64,000 nt of DNA from CAYSCZ01 sp051155775 (lineage in GTDB: Bacteria; Bacteroidota; Bacteroidia; Cytophagales; Cyclobacteriaceae): NCBI GenBank assembly GCA_051155775.1, contig DAXETV010000036.1, forward strand, positions 16,022 to 80,021. The letters are read 5' to 3'. This document shows positions 9,618 through 19,220 of this stretch, piece by piece (the first letter of the stretch is position 1; the number at the start of each line of letters is the position of its first letter). The notes under the pieces are model-generated. The model saw nothing but the letters and a program-made list of their open reading frames with translations, ran no database searches and was not told where the DNA came from. A program made the translations under genes and the position numbers.

Positions 9618-10388
9618 TCAAATGTCCCAATCATCATTTAGAATACTAATAGCATGATGTCCGGTTAGATCAAACTGGCAAGGCACCACAGAAATGTAAT
9701 TATTGGCGATAGCCCACTCATCATTATCTTCACCTTTATCATGATTAACAAAGTTACCGACCATCCAAAAATATTTCATACCCCTCGGGTCAACGCGTTG
9801 ATCAAAGTCCTCTTCCCACCTGGCATTTGCCTGCCGACATATTTTTATGCCTTTAATTGATTCATTTTGCTTTGGAGGGATATTTACATTTAATGCAATC
9901 CCTTTTGGTAAACCGTACTTTAAAGTTTGCTCAGCTATTTTCAGGATATGATCGTCCGCATGATTCATTTCTGCATCAGGATTATAGTCGCACAATGAAT
10001 AACCAATAGCTGGCGTGCCTTCAATAGCTCCTTCAATGGCAGCGGACATTGTGCCTGAGTACAGAATGCTGATGGATGTATTACTTCCGTGATTTATTCC
10101 GCTAACTACCAAATCAAATTTGCGATCCTTTACAATATAGTGCTTGGCGAGCTTAACGCAATCGGCAGGTGTACCGCTGCATTCATAGGATTTAATACCA
10201 TCAAAAAGATCTGTCTCGACCAGTCGAAGGGTGTCCCCAACAGTTATCGCATGACCCATGCCAGATTGAGGACTGTTTGGAGCCACTACAATCACTTCCC
10301 CAATCCCTTTCATCAGATTAATTAATTTCCTTATGCCGTTGGAGGTGATGCCGTCATCATTGCATACCAGAATAAGAGGTTTTTCCAT
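9618..10388 (-). CDS. surE: 5'/3'-nucleotidase SurE
   Basis: Metal-dependent nucleoside monophosphatase of the survival protein E family. Metal-binding residues are at 'LVCNDDGITSNGI' (Asp11, Asp12), with the family blocks 'VVAPNSPQSGMGHAIT', 'CSGTPADCVKLA' and 'VSGINHGSNTSISILYSGTMSAA' following. The length of 256 residues is normal. It is the last gene of the minus-strand run dnaG-ribBA-unknown-surE, with 7 bp to the preceding unknown gene. It probably removes phosphates from nucleotides during stress or stationary phase, as known for the family. Confidence 0.96.
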   Translation of the reverse strand: MEKPLILVCNDDGITSNGIRKLINLMKGIGEVIVVAPNSPQSGMGHAITVGDTLRLVETDLFDGIKSYECSGTPADCVKLAKHYIVKDRKFDLVVSGINHGSNTSISILYSGTMSAAIEGAIEGTPAIGYSLCDYNPDAEMNHADDHILKIAEQTLKYGLPKGIALNVNIPPKQNESIKGIKICRQANARWEEDFDQRVDPRGMKYFWMVGNFVNHDKGEDNDEWAIANNYISVVPCQFDLTGHHAISILNDDWDI

Positions 10389-10395
10389 TCAACAA

Positions 10396-11001
10396 TTATA
10401 TTAAAGAATTATAATAAGCCGTAATTCTAACAAGATCCCGAATATTATCAGTTTTTAACTTGTTTGATTTTATGAATTCTTTAACATTATTACGCTCCTT
10501 TCTCATGATCTCATATAAGTCCTTCTTTCTACCTCCATACCTTTGAATATTTCCTTTCTTATCCAGGAAGTAAAATGTATAACTCAGTGCCTGCCTGGTT
10601 CCTGCCGGTAATGTTGAGTACGGTTGAAATTGCTGTACCACCTCTTCTACAATCTCTTCTTTACTTAGAAGTGTTAATTCCCCTTCATAAAGAACTTCAA
10701 AAATCAAAGGTGTTTTATAATTATAGTTTACATTATAGGGTAAAGAATAAAATTGACGATAGTTACTTACCGTTTCGTCAAAGATCTCGAAGTAAATTAG
10801 TTTTCGGCTGCTGAAGGTGAGTATTCTGCCATCCGTTTTTAGCTGAACCGACTCACTCTGCATGTTGTATTTCAGCTCACCGCGAATGGTATCGCTATGA
10901 TTTGTAACCAACCATCCTTCATGAAAAATTTGTGAAGGAAATTGCCCAAAACATATATTCAGACTAAAAAATAATATTGACAGGATAAATAAACGTATCA
11001 T
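10396..11001 (-). CDS. Hypothetical secreted protein
   Basis: Unrecognised exported protein of 201 residues. A signal peptide (about 1-19, ending NICFGQ) precedes a beta-rich region with 'GWLVTNHSDTIRGELKY' and 'SRKLIYFEIFDE', a pattern I have seen in uncharacterised Bacteroidota envelope proteins. The C-terminal third is basic and helical (KKDLYEIMRKERNNVKEFI). It starts directly after the ribBA stop with no gap and sits 7 bp before surE, so it is part of that operon. The function is unknown. Confidence 0.75.
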   Translation of the reverse strand: MIRLFILSILFFSLNICFGQFPSQIFHEGWLVTNHSDTIRGELKYNMQSESVQLKTDGRILTFSSRKLIYFEIFDETVSNYRQFYSLPYNVNYNYKTPLIFEVLYEGELTLLSKEEIVEEVVQQFQPYSTLPAGTRQALSYTFYFLDKKGNIQRYGGRKKDLYEIMRKERNNVKEFIKSNKLKTDNIRDLVRITAYYNSLI

Positions 11002-12225
11002 TTACTGCTGTTTTCTTAATATCTCATGTCCCATTTTATCCCGTTTTGTTTCAAGGTATTTTTGATTATGGGGATTGGGATTAATTTCCAGCGATATATT
11101 TTCAACAATTTCTAGTCCATAACCCTTAAGCGCAACCCGTTTTTTAGGATTATTTGTAATTAGTTTTATTTTCGTCACATCCAGGCTACGCAGTATCTGT
11201 GCGCCAACGCCGTAGTCCCTTTGATCCATTTTAAAGCCTAATTTTTGGTTAGCTTCAACAGTATCCAAACCTTCCTCCTGTAATTTGTAAGCTTTCAATT
11301 TATTTATTAAACCAATACCGCGTCCCTCCTGGTTCATATAAAGCACAATTCCTTTGCCTTCTTTTTCCACCATCAACATGGCTTTATGGAGCTGATTGCC
11401 ACAATCGCATCGGAAAGACTGAAATATATCACCTGTTAAACATGAGCTATGTACCCTGACCATCACTGGATCGCCTTCTTTCCATTCACCTTTAACCAGT
11501 GCGATGTGAACATCCCCGGTGTTTGTCTGCTTAAAAGCGTGCAACCTGAAATCACCAAAAGCTGTGGGCATGTTCACCTCAATAAGCTTTTCAATCAGAC
11601 TTTCATGCTTTAGCCTGTATCCAATAAGATCTTTTATGCTTACCAGCTTTAAGCCATGCTTATCTGCAATTTTTCTCAGGTTGGGAAGCCTGGCCATGCT
11701 ACCATCGTCATCGAGTATCTCCACTAACACTCCTGCCGGATAAAAACCTGCTAACCTGGCTAAATCAATGGCGGCCTCGGTATGGCCGGTTCTCCTCAAC
11801 ACACCACCCTTTTTGGCTTTAAGCGGGAAAATATGGCCGGGTTTTCCAAAATCATCCTGTTTAGTGTTTCTGTCTACCAAAGCTTTTATCGTTTTGGCCC
11901 TGTCATGGGTAGATATTCCTGTGGAGGTGCCATAGCCCTTCAAATCGACTGATACGGTAAAGGGTGTTTCATGGAGGGCTGTGTTTTTCCCAACCATTAA
12001 ATCAAGGCCCAATTCCTCACATCGGTCTTCCAACAGCGCAGCACATATTAATCCCCTACCTTCTTTCGACATGAAATTGATAATCTCAGGTGTAACCATA
12101 TCTGCTGCGCAAATAAAATCCCCTTCGTTTTCTCGGTCTTCATCATCAACCACAATGACCACTCTACCTTTTTTTATGTCTTCGATGGCATGGTCTATAG
12201 GATCTAATAATTGTTTGTCATGCAT
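11002..12225 (-). CDS. ribBA: Bifunctional riboflavin synthesis enzyme RibBA
   Basis: Catalyses two early steps of riboflavin synthesis: 3,4-dihydroxy-2-butanone-4-phosphate synthase (N-terminal, about 1-205) and GTP cyclohydrolase II (C-terminal, about 206-407). The DHBP synthase part has the acidic loop 'VVDDEDRENEGDF' and 'GHIFPLKAKKGGVLRRTGHTEA', trimmed here to its core. The cyclohydrolase part has the zinc cysteines 'SSCLTGDIFQSFRCDCG' and 'MNQEGRGIGL'. The 407-residue length fits a normal fusion. No FMN riboswitch is visible; the gap from dnaG is only 25 bp and the gene appears to be read from upstream. Confidence 0.97.
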   Translation of the reverse strand: MHDKQLLDPIDHAIEDIKKGRVVIVVDDEDRENEGDFICAADMVTPEIINFMSKEGRGLICAALLEDRCEELGLDLMVGKNTALHETPFTVSVDLKGYGTSTGISTHDRAKTIKALVDRNTKQDDFGKPGHIFPLKAKKGGVLRRTGHTEAAIDLARLAGFYPAGVLVEILDDDGSMARLPNLRKIADKHGLKLVSIKDLIGYRLKHESLIEKLIEVNMPTAFGDFRLHAFKQTNTGDVHIALVKGEWKEGDPVMVRVHSSCLTGDIFQSFRCDCGNQLHKAMLMVEKEGKGIVLYMNQEGRGIGLINKLKAYKLQEEGLDTVEANQKLGFKMDQRDYGVGAQILRSLDVTKIKLITNNPKKRVALKGYGLEIVENISLEINPNPHNQKYLETKRDKMGHEILRKQQ

Positions 12226-12250
12226 TTATGAGTTGTTTTAAATATTAAAT

Positions 12251-14179
12251 TTATTTAAGTGCCACAACACCTAAGGTTTTAGACACTTCCATGCTTATTT
12301 TTTTTAATTCGACTTGTTCTTTTAGCAATTCATCAAGTTCAAACTCATCCTCACACATTCTGATTTTTTGACTGTTTTCTGATTCCATTTTTTGAAGTAT
12401 GCGAAGTTTAAGCCTTAAAACATTGGTGTAAGCTGAGTTTTTAAGTATGTCATTTTCTTTGGGTATATAAATATGATACCTGTTTTGCCACAAATCACTG
12501 ACACCATACTTCCCGGATTGTAAATCAACTGCTAATTGCCGAATGTTTTGATCTTTATGATTAAGGAAGTAATTTCCTTTCAATATTTTTCCTTTCAACA
12601 GTTCAGATTTATACGCTTCTATGACTTGCCGATGAAGTGGGTTAATAAAGTTAATTTCTTCAAGCTCATTTAAAATATATTGAGTTAGTGAAAGCTCACC
12701 CTCCCCGCTTTTATTCATTATCTGGTCTCCATAATTAAGCAGTATTCTGATGCTTTCCCTTTCCTGAAGCTCAATCATACCTTCCAGGTTAAGACCAATC
12801 TTTTGCGCCTCCGGTAAAGACGTTTCAATGCCTTCTTCAATTATTTTGGCCTGGGCATAGTCAGTTTTTTTGTAGTTTTTTATCAGGATTTTGTTCAACT
12901 CTGATACTAAAATATCTTCCTCTACCTCCAGCCGAATGCTACAATCCCTGACAAACATGGTTCTTTGGATCGCATCTGGTATTTTAGATATGCTTTGAAC
13001 AATTTCTTTAATGGCCTCTGATTTTTTTACCGGATCATGTTTGCTATCAGATAGTAATAATTGGGTTTTAAAACTGATGAAATCCTGTTGATTTTCAGTA
13101 AAAAATGATCTTAATGCAGAAACATTCATTTTTTTCGCATAGCTGTCAGGATCTTCATTTTCAGGTAATGCGATCACCCGAACATTAATACCCCCCTCCA
13201 AAATCATGTCAATACCCCTTAGCGAGGCTTTCATACCTGCAGCATCCCCATCAAACACCACCGTAATGTTTTTGGTAAATCTCGAAATCAGTTTTATCTG
13301 ATCGGTGGTAAGTGATGTGCCAGAGGAAGCTACGACATTTTTTATTCCGGCCTGATGCAGCGAAATCACATCGGTGTAGCCCTCAACCAGATAACAAAGG
13401 TCATCATTACGTATATGCTGCTTTGCCTGATAGATACCATAAAGAACATTGCTCTTGGCGTAAAGCTCGGTTTCGGGTGAGTTGATATATTTTGGTAGGT
13501 TCTTATTTTTAGCCAGGATCCTTCCACCAAAAGCAATGACTTTTCCTGTCTGGTTATGGATCGGAAAAATTATCCTTCCACGGAACCTGTCATAAATTTT
13601 ACCTTGCTCGTTTTCAATAATGAGACCGCTTTTGAGAAGAATCTCCTGCGAGTAACCTTTTTTAAGTGATTGATTTTTAAAGCTTTCCCATTCATTTAAG
13701 CTGTATCCCAGATCAAATGCTTTAATTATTTCATCATTGAACCCTCGCTCTTTCAGGTAGGTTAAAGCAATATTCTTTCCTTCATCGGTATTTGTCAGAT
13801 TATAAATGAAATAATCTTTCGCCTCATTTAGGGCAATGAAAAGACTTTCCTTCAGATCCTGATTCTTCTTTTCTTCATCTGTTGCCTCATTTTCTTCTAT
13901 CTCTATACCATATTTTCCAGCTAAGTACTTTAAGGCTTCCGTATAACTTAAACCATCCATCTCCATGATGAATGTGATGGCATCCCCTGATTTACCACAG
14001 CCAAAACACTTATAAAAGTTTTTTTGAGGGGAAACAGAAAATGAAGGGGTCTTTTCGTCATGAAAAGGGCAACAAGCCCACAAATCTTTTCCTTTTCTTT
14101 TTAGCGTAACAAAATCAGAGACTACTTCCTCGACATCCATGCGCGTTTTTATCTCATCAATGGTAGCCTTACTTATCAT
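12251..14179 (-). CDS. dnaG: DNA primase DnaG
   Basis: Synthesises RNA primers at the replication fork. The N-terminal CHC2 zinc-binding domain reads 'CCPFHDEKTPSFSV' then 'FYKCFGCG'. It is followed by the catalytic core 'RGRIIFPI' and the Toprim motifs 'YLVEGYTDVISL' and 'VVFDGDAAGMKA'. The less conserved C-terminal 200 residues would bind the helicase. The open frame continues upstream to 14200, but ATG at 14179 (MISKATIDEI) matches the usual N-terminus. The final block is helical, as expected. dnaG is divergent from mrp and heads the run dnaG-ribBA-unknown-surE. Confidence 0.97.
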   Translation of the reverse strand: MISKATIDEIKTRMDVEEVVSDFVTLKRKGKDLWACCPFHDEKTPSFSVSPQKNFYKCFGCGKSGDAITFIMEMDGLSYTEALKYLAGKYGIEIEENEATDEEKKNQDLKESLFIALNEAKDYFIYNLTNTDEGKNIALTYLKERGFNDEIIKAFDLGYSLNEWESFKNQSLKKGYSQEILLKSGLIIENEQGKIYDRFRGRIIFPIHNQTGKVIAFGGRILAKNKNLPKYINSPETELYAKSNVLYGIYQAKQHIRNDDLCYLVEGYTDVISLHQAGIKNVVASSGTSLTTDQIKLISRFTKNITVVFDGDAAGMKASLRGIDMILEGGINVRVIALPENEDPDSYAKKMNVSALRSFFTENQQDFISFKTQLLLSDSKHDPVKKSEAIKEIVQSISKIPDAIQRTMFVRDCSIRLEVEEDILVSELNKILIKNYKKTDYAQAKIIEEGIETSLPEAQKIGLNLEGMIELQERESIRILLNYGDQIMNKSGEGELSLTQYILNELEEINFINPLHRQVIEAYKSELLKGKILKGNYFLNHKDQNIRQLAVDLQSGKYGVSDLWQNRYHIYIPKENDILKNSAYTNVLRLKLRILQKMESENSQKIRMCEDEFELDELLKEQVELKKISMEVSKTLGVVALK

Positions 14180-14229
14180 TTCAACAGAATGTATTGACAA
14201 ATAACAAAGCTAACTTATTTCCATTATTA

Positions 14230-14261
14230 TTTGTTGTTCGTATAAGTTTACCAGTAATTTG
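14230..14261 (+). promoter_or_regulatory. Probable Bacteroidota-type promoter for mrp
   Basis: TTTG at 14230-14233, a 21-nt spacer, and TAATTTG at 14255-14261 approximate the known Bacteroidota TTTG / TAnnTTTG promoter, with the -7 box one base short. It lies about 20 bp before the mrp ATG in the divergent dnaG-mrp gap. Prediction from pattern only. Confidence 0.35.
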
Positions 14262-14282
14262 TATTAATATTTTAAAGTGAGT

Positions 14283-15377
14283 ATGGTTTTATCAGAAGAA
14301 AAAATCCTAAATGCATTACGAACGGTTGAGGACCCGGATCTAAAAAAAGACCTGGTAAGCCTGGGTATGATTAAAAACCTTAACGTTAAAGATAAACACG
14401 TTTCTTTTACCGTTGAGCTGACAACGCCTGCTTGTCCGCTTAAGGAAATGATCAGGTCAAACTGTGAAGAGGCCATACACAGTTTGGTAACTAATGACCT
14501 CACACTTGACATTGACATGTCATCAAGTGTGACCACCATGCGAGATAAAGCAGAGCTCCTCCCAAAGGTTAAAAATATTATTGCCATAGCATCAGGAAAA
14601 GGTGGTGTTGGTAAGTCCACGGTTACGGCAAATCTTGCTGTGGCACTTTCAAAACTTGGTGCGAAAGTAGGGTTGATCGATGCAGATATTTTTGGCCCTT
14701 CTATGCCTACTATGTTCAACTGCACACACGAACAACCGAGTGTTATTGAACAAAATGGGAAGAAATTGATCGTGCCCATAACGCAATATGGTATTAAATT
14801 AATATCAATAGGATTGCTTACACCTGAAGACAATGCAGTGGTTTGGAGAGGGCCTATGGCAAGCTCGGCCTTAAAGCAATTCATTGGTGATACCGATTGG
14901 GGCGAATTGGATTATTTATTTATTGATTTACCGCCCGGTACCAGTGACATTCATTTAACATTAGTTCAGACGGTACCGGTAACCGGTGCAGTGATTGTAT
15001 CCACTCCCCAGAAAGTAGCATTGGCAGATGCTAAAAAGGGCCTGGCAATGTTTAAGCAACCTGCTATAAACGTGCCTGTTCTGGGTATCGTTGAAAATAT
15101 GGCTTTTTTTACCCCTGAGGAATTGCCAGACAATAAATATTATATCTTTGGCCAAGATGGTGGGAAAGAATTAGCAGAAAAATCAGGCCTGCCATTACTT
15201 GGGGAAATTCCACTCGTACAATCAATAAGGGAGAGCGGGGATAAAGGTTACCCTTCAATTTTGAAAGATGATATCACCGCTGGGTATTTCATCAAACTTG
15301 CCGAATCTTTAGCAAGACAGGTTGCCATTAGAAACGCTGAACATAAAAAAACTGAAGTCGTGGAAGTGAAATATTAA
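14283..15377 (+). CDS. Mrp/NBP35-family iron-sulfur cluster carrier ATPase
   Basis: P-loop ATPase thought to deliver Fe-S clusters to apoproteins. An N-terminal MIP18/DUF59-type domain (about 1-90, with 'TPACPLKEMI') precedes the deviant Walker A 'ASGKGGVGKSTVTANLA', 'DADIFGPSMP' and 'LFIDLPPGTSDIHLT'. The CxxC motif found after 'ENMA' in many Mrp proteins is absent here; the region reads 'ENMAFFTPEELPDNKYYIFG'. I recall the same loss in other Bacteroidota. ATG at 14283 is preferred over the GTG two codons earlier. The NifU-type gene starts one base after the stop, which supports an Fe-S role for the pair. Confidence 0.93.
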   Translation: MVLSEEKILNALRTVEDPDLKKDLVSLGMIKNLNVKDKHVSFTVELTTPACPLKEMIRSNCEEAIHSLVTNDLTLDIDMSSSVTTMRDKAELLPKVKNIIAIASGKGGVGKSTVTANLAVALSKLGAKVGLIDADIFGPSMPTMFNCTHEQPSVIEQNGKKLIVPITQYGIKLISIGLLTPEDNAVVWRGPMASSALKQFIGDTDWGELDYLFIDLPPGTSDIHLTLVQTVPVTGAVIVSTPQKVALADAKKGLAMFKQPAINVPVLGIVENMAFFTPEELPDNKYYIFGQDGGKELAEKSGLPLLGEIPLVQSIRESGDKGYPSILKDDITAGYFIKLAESLARQVAIRNAEHKKTEVVEVKY

Positions 15378-15378
15378 T

Positions 15379-15630
15379 ATGGAAGAAGATCAATTAATAG
15401 ACCGTGTGGAAAATGCATTGAAAACAATCAGGCCGTTCCTTGAAGCTGATGGAGGAGATATTAAAATTTTAGGCATAGACGCTGATAATGTGGTCAATGT
15501 CGAACTATTAGGCGCCTGTGGGAATTGTCCCATGTCCAATATGACACTGAAGGCAGGTGTGGAAGAATCAATTAAGCGGGCTGTTCCTGAAATAACCAAA
15601 GTTGTAGCCCACACTGAAGGCGTTTATTAG
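15379..15630 (+). CDS. NifU-like Fe-S scaffold (NifU C-terminal domain)
   Basis: 83-residue stand-alone NifU C-terminal domain, a scaffold for assembling or transferring Fe-S clusters. It has the 'FLEADGGDIKIL' block and the CxxC cluster motif in 'LLGACGNCPMSNMTLKAGVE'. It is co-transcribed with the Mrp ATPase (one-base gap), and a joint role in Fe-S delivery follows from both families. The length and motifs are complete. Confidence 0.95.
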   Translation: MEEDQLIDRVENALKTIRPFLEADGGDIKILGIDADNVVNVELLGACGNCPMSNMTLKAGVEESIKRAVPEITKVVAHTEGVY

Positions 15631-15693
15631 ACCACATTCTTTTAATTCCTTTTCACCGGATAGCATTTTGCTATTTGTATATCTTTGCCTGTC

Positions 15694-18366
15694 ATGAAAA
15701 TAGGTATATTTTTCGGAGGCCAGTCCAGGGAAAGAGAAGTTTCCTTTGCCGGGGGCCGTACAATATATGACAATCTAAATAAGCAATTATTTGATCCCGT
15801 TCCTGTTTTCGTAGATAGTTTCGGCAGGTTTATCGTTTTAGACTGGAAGTATATTTATAAGGGATCCATTAGGGATTTTTATCCTCCGGGGGAATATATT
15901 CCCGAAAATCCTTCAGGTTATCAATACTATGCAGAACATATTACTGAGTGGAGTGACAGGATCAACGATGTCATTGGTTATGAAATTCCTGCGCATAGGT
16001 TAAGCTCATTAATTGATTTTGCTTTTCTGTCCCTTCATGGTCCTTATGGGGAGGATGGGAATATTCAGGGATTATTAGAATGGTATGATATTCCTTACTC
16101 AGGTTCCGGTATTTTATCAAGTGGCATTGGCATAAACAAAATAATCCAAAAGAAAATGATGCAAAAAATGGGTTTTTCAACGCCAGATTCATTGCATTTT
16201 AGCCTGGATCAGTGGTTAAAAAATCCATTGGATTGCTATCATAAATCAAAGAAAGATATTGGTTTTCCTCTGGTTACCAAGTCTCCTGGCCAGGGATCCT
16301 CCATTGGGGTTAGTATTCTTAAAGAAGATAATTATCAAGCCTTTAAAGATGCTGTTAATAAGGCATTTTTTATAAAGGAAATTGATTTAATAAGCTGGAG
16401 GAATCAAAAGACTATAGAAAAAGAACAATTCGCCAAAGAAATTATTGATTTTAGGTCCTCTATTGGTTTACCTGTAGCATTTAATAATTCGGTTGTTAGG
16501 GATCCATATGAATTAATAGAGAAACTAAATAATGAATCTGAAAAATATCCCGGACAGATTACAATACAGGCTATCAACCATGAAGAATATGTCTTAATAG
16601 AATCTTTTGTTGATGGGCGAGAGTTTTCATGCATTGTTATAGAAGATGAAAATGGATATCCTTTGGCTCTGCCCCCAACTGAAATCATAAAGAAAAAGGA
16701 AATATATGATTACAGGGCAAAGTACTTACCTGGAATCAGTAGAAAAATAACGCCTATTCAGCTTGATGATAAGATTATTCAGTCCATACGATCTGCTTGT
16801 GAAAGATTGTTTGATGCATTGAACTTCCAGGTCTATGCCAGAATAGATGGAATCTTATCAAAAGAAGGAGAAATATTTTTGAATGATCCAAATACAACAT
16901 CAGGGATGCTGCCTTCATCCTTTTTCTTTCATCAGGCAGCAGAGATAGGTCTTAATCCCTCTCAGTTCTTAACCTACATTATCGACAGGTCACTCAAGGC
17001 AAGATTAGCATCAGGAAGAAAAAATTATCGCATCAGAGATCATATCCATAAACTGGATGATCGGATAAAGGAAGAAAAATCTGCTGATCAGGATAAATTG
17101 AGGATTGGCGTTATCATGGGCGGGTATTCCACCGAAAGACATATTTCGGTAGAAAGTGGTAGAAATATTTATGAAAAATTATCATCTTCCACCAAATATA
17201 AACCCATACCAATATTTTTATGTGGCGATGACTCTCATTTCCTGCTTTACAGACTGCCCGTCAACATGATGCTCAAAGATAACGCCGATGATATTCTGGA
17301 TAAGATTAACCTTCATAAAGAAACACACCCCATAATTAAAGAAATCATCCAAAAAGCATCGTCCATCACCAGTAAGTTTTCAGGTGATTTTCAGCCAGAA
17401 GTAGAAAAAGTTGATATTAATCAGCTTAGCAGCTTTATTGATTTTGCATTTATCGCTTTGCATGGTCGGCCCGGAGAAGACGGAGCATTACAGGCACAGC
17501 TTGAAGAAGAAGACATTCCCTACAACGGGTCAGGAGTTGAGGTGTCTCAGCTGACCATTAATAAATATGAAACCAACGAGTTACTGGCCAGGCACGGATT
17601 TAAAGTAGCGAAGCATCAGCTTGTTTATAAATCCGATTATCAGGATGATCCGGATCTGTTGATAAATGAGATTACCAAAAAGTTTAACTTTCCTTTCATT
17701 GCAAAGCCGGCAGATGATGGATGTAGTTCTGCGGTAAAAATGATAAAAAATCGTGAGGCGTTTGACATTTATCTTAAAACATCATTTCGAGATGAATCAG
17801 CTATTGATTCAGATTTGATGCAAGGGCTTTCATTGAAAGAAAATGAAGAGTTTCCGAGGAGGGAATACGTACTCATTGAAGAGCTGATTTCTGACCTGGG
17901 AGCGAATAAGTTCATGGAGATTACTGGTGGTCTGCTTACGAAGTTTCTCCCATCAGGTGATATTGAATATGAAGTGTTTGAACCTTCACAAACACTTTCC
18001 ATGGGGGAAGTATTGAGCCTGGAGGAAAAGTTTTTAGCCGGAGAGGGTCAAAATATAACCCCTGCGGTGTATGATAAAAATGAAGATACCAATCGATTAA
18101 TCGCTTCTAAGGTTAAAAAAACGCTAGTGGAGGTAGCTGAAATATTAAGAATAGAAGGGTATTGCAGAATAGATGCTTTCGTTAGATTCTATGCTCCTGA
18201 AGAGGTAGAAGTGATCATCATTGAAGTCAACTCTTTGCCTGGAATGACACCGGCAACCTGCATTTTTCATCAAAGTGCGATTAATAATTATACACCATAT
18301 GATTTTATAGAACACATAATTCAATATGGAATGGAAAGAAAAAGAATTTTATCTGAGGGCATTTGA
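15694..18366 (+). CDS. Tandem (double) D-alanine--D-alanine ligase-like protein
   Basis: 890 residues carrying two consecutive Ddl/ATP-grasp-like units (about 1-440 and 468-890), whereas ordinary Ddl has about 300-360. Unit 1 has 'IFFGGQSREREVSF', 'LHGPYGEDGNIQGLLE', an intact GSSIG loop ('SPGQGSSIGVS') and 'YDYRAKY', but a changed metal motif 'NDPNTTSGM'. Unit 2 has 'IMGGYSTERHISVES' and 'LHGRPGEDGALQ', a changed loop ('DDGCSSAV') and 'EEKFLAGEG' in place of YDYxxKY, but a good 'EVNSLPGMTPAT'. So each half has lost different motifs. It could be a pseudo-dimeric peptidoglycan ligase or another dipeptide-type ligase. ATG at 15694 is preferred over the TTG at 15685. TATCTTTG at 15680-15687 fits a -7 box, so the mRNA may be leaderless. 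Confidence 0.85.
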   Translation: MKIGIFFGGQSREREVSFAGGRTIYDNLNKQLFDPVPVFVDSFGRFIVLDWKYIYKGSIRDFYPPGEYIPENPSGYQYYAEHITEWSDRINDVIGYEIPAHRLSSLIDFAFLSLHGPYGEDGNIQGLLEWYDIPYSGSGILSSGIGINKIIQKKMMQKMGFSTPDSLHFSLDQWLKNPLDCYHKSKKDIGFPLVTKSPGQGSSIGVSILKEDNYQAFKDAVNKAFFIKEIDLISWRNQKTIEKEQFAKEIIDFRSSIGLPVAFNNSVVRDPYELIEKLNNESEKYPGQITIQAINHEEYVLIESFVDGREFSCIVIEDENGYPLALPPTEIIKKKEIYDYRAKYLPGISRKITPIQLDDKIIQSIRSACERLFDALNFQVYARIDGILSKEGEIFLNDPNTTSGMLPSSFFFHQAAEIGLNPSQFLTYIIDRSLKARLASGRKNYRIRDHIHKLDDRIKEEKSADQDKLRIGVIMGGYSTERHISVESGRNIYEKLSSSTKYKPIPIFLCGDDSHFLLYRLPVNMMLKDNADDILDKINLHKETHPIIKEIIQKASSITSKFSGDFQPEVEKVDINQLSSFIDFAFIALHGRPGEDGALQAQLEEEDIPYNGSGVEVSQLTINKYETNELLARHGFKVAKHQLVYKSDYQDDPDLLINEITKKFNFPFIAKPADDGCSSAVKMIKNREAFDIYLKTSFRDESAIDSDLMQGLSLKENEEFPRREYVLIEELISDLGANKFMEITGGLLTKFLPSGDIEYEVFEPSQTLSMGEVLSLEEKFLAGEGQNITPAVYDKNEDTNRLIASKVKKTLVEVAEILRIEGYCRIDAFVRFYAPEEVEVIIIEVNSLPGMTPATCIFHQSAINNYTPYDFIEHIIQYGMERKRILSEGI

Positions 18367-18368
18367 TT

Positions 18369-19220
18369 ATGAAATTTAAATTCGATAAAGACCTCTTGAA
18401 AACCATTAAACATCCAATATTATCAGTAATTATACATGCTGTATTGGCTACATTGCTTGGTGTGATCATTTTAATAACTGTATTTTGGGTGTATTTACCT
18501 TCTGCTACCAACCATGGTGAAAGCATCACTGTACCCGATTTAGAAGGAATCACCGTTGATCAACTAAATGAATTCCTTACCGATAGAAATTTAAACTATG
18601 TAATTACCAAAGATTCCGGTTATTCAGCTAAATATCCACCAAAGGCAGTTTTAAAGCAGGTACCTCTTCCCAATACTAAAGTGAAAGAAAACAGAAAAAT
18701 CTATCTGACCCTTAATGCTGAAAACCCTCCGCTTGTTAAAATGCCGGATTTGATTGATGGATCAGTTAAAAGTGCGCAATTGGTACTAAAAAGCTTTGGT
18801 TTAACGTTAGGTGAAATAAAATACGTACCTGATTTGGCTCAAAATGCTGTACTGCATCAATTTTATGAAGGTGATTCCATAGCACCAGGCGTCATGATCC
18901 CAAAAGGTTCTGTTATTGATCTGGAAGCCGGAGATGGCCTCGGAAATCAGGAATTTGATGCGCCTAACCTGATAGGACTCGATGTTGAAAGTGCTAAAAT
19001 AGCCATCGTGGGTTCCGGATTAAAAGTAGGTGATGTGTTGTATAAAAATAAAGTAGATCAGCAAAGTGATTCATTATTGGCAGAATTGCAGGTCGTCCCT
19101 GGTATGGTAGTAAAACAAAAGCCAAGCATTGGTAGCGTTACAAAAATTGGGAAAACCATGGACATATGGGTTTACAAGCCGGTATTAGACTCACTATTAA
19201 TAGAAAATAAACCGGAATGA
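18369..19220 (+). CDS. PASTA-domain membrane protein
   Basis: Single-pass membrane protein with a transmembrane helix at about residues 18-42 and three extracytoplasmic PASTA domains, each opening with the pattern 'VPDLEGITVDQL', 'MPDLIDGSVKSAQL' or 'APNLIGLDVESAKI'. PASTA domains bind peptidoglycan or muropeptides in kinases and penicillin-binding proteins; no kinase or transpeptidase domain is present here. It starts right after the double-Ddl gene (ATG two bases past the stop), which fits a cell-wall theme, and overlaps the next gene by an ATGA. ATG at 18369 is chosen over the TTG at 18363. Confidence 0.88.
   Translation: MKFKFDKDLLKTIKHPILSVIIHAVLATLLGVIILITVFWVYLPSATNHGESITVPDLEGITVDQLNEFLTDRNLNYVITKDSGYSAKYPPKAVLKQVPLPNTKVKENRKIYLTLNAENPPLVKMPDLIDGSVKSAQLVLKSFGLTLGEIKYVPDLAQNAVLHQFYEGDSIAPGVMIPKGSVIDLEAGDGLGNQEFDAPNLIGLDVESAKIAIVGSGLKVGDVLYKNKVDQQSDSLLAELQVVPGMVVKQKPSIGSVTKIGKTMDIWVYKPVLDSLLIENKPE

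Noticed and set aside
10980..12260. FMN riboswitch before ribBA
   Set aside because: The gap to dnaG is 25 bp, too short for the element, and no conserved helix is visible.
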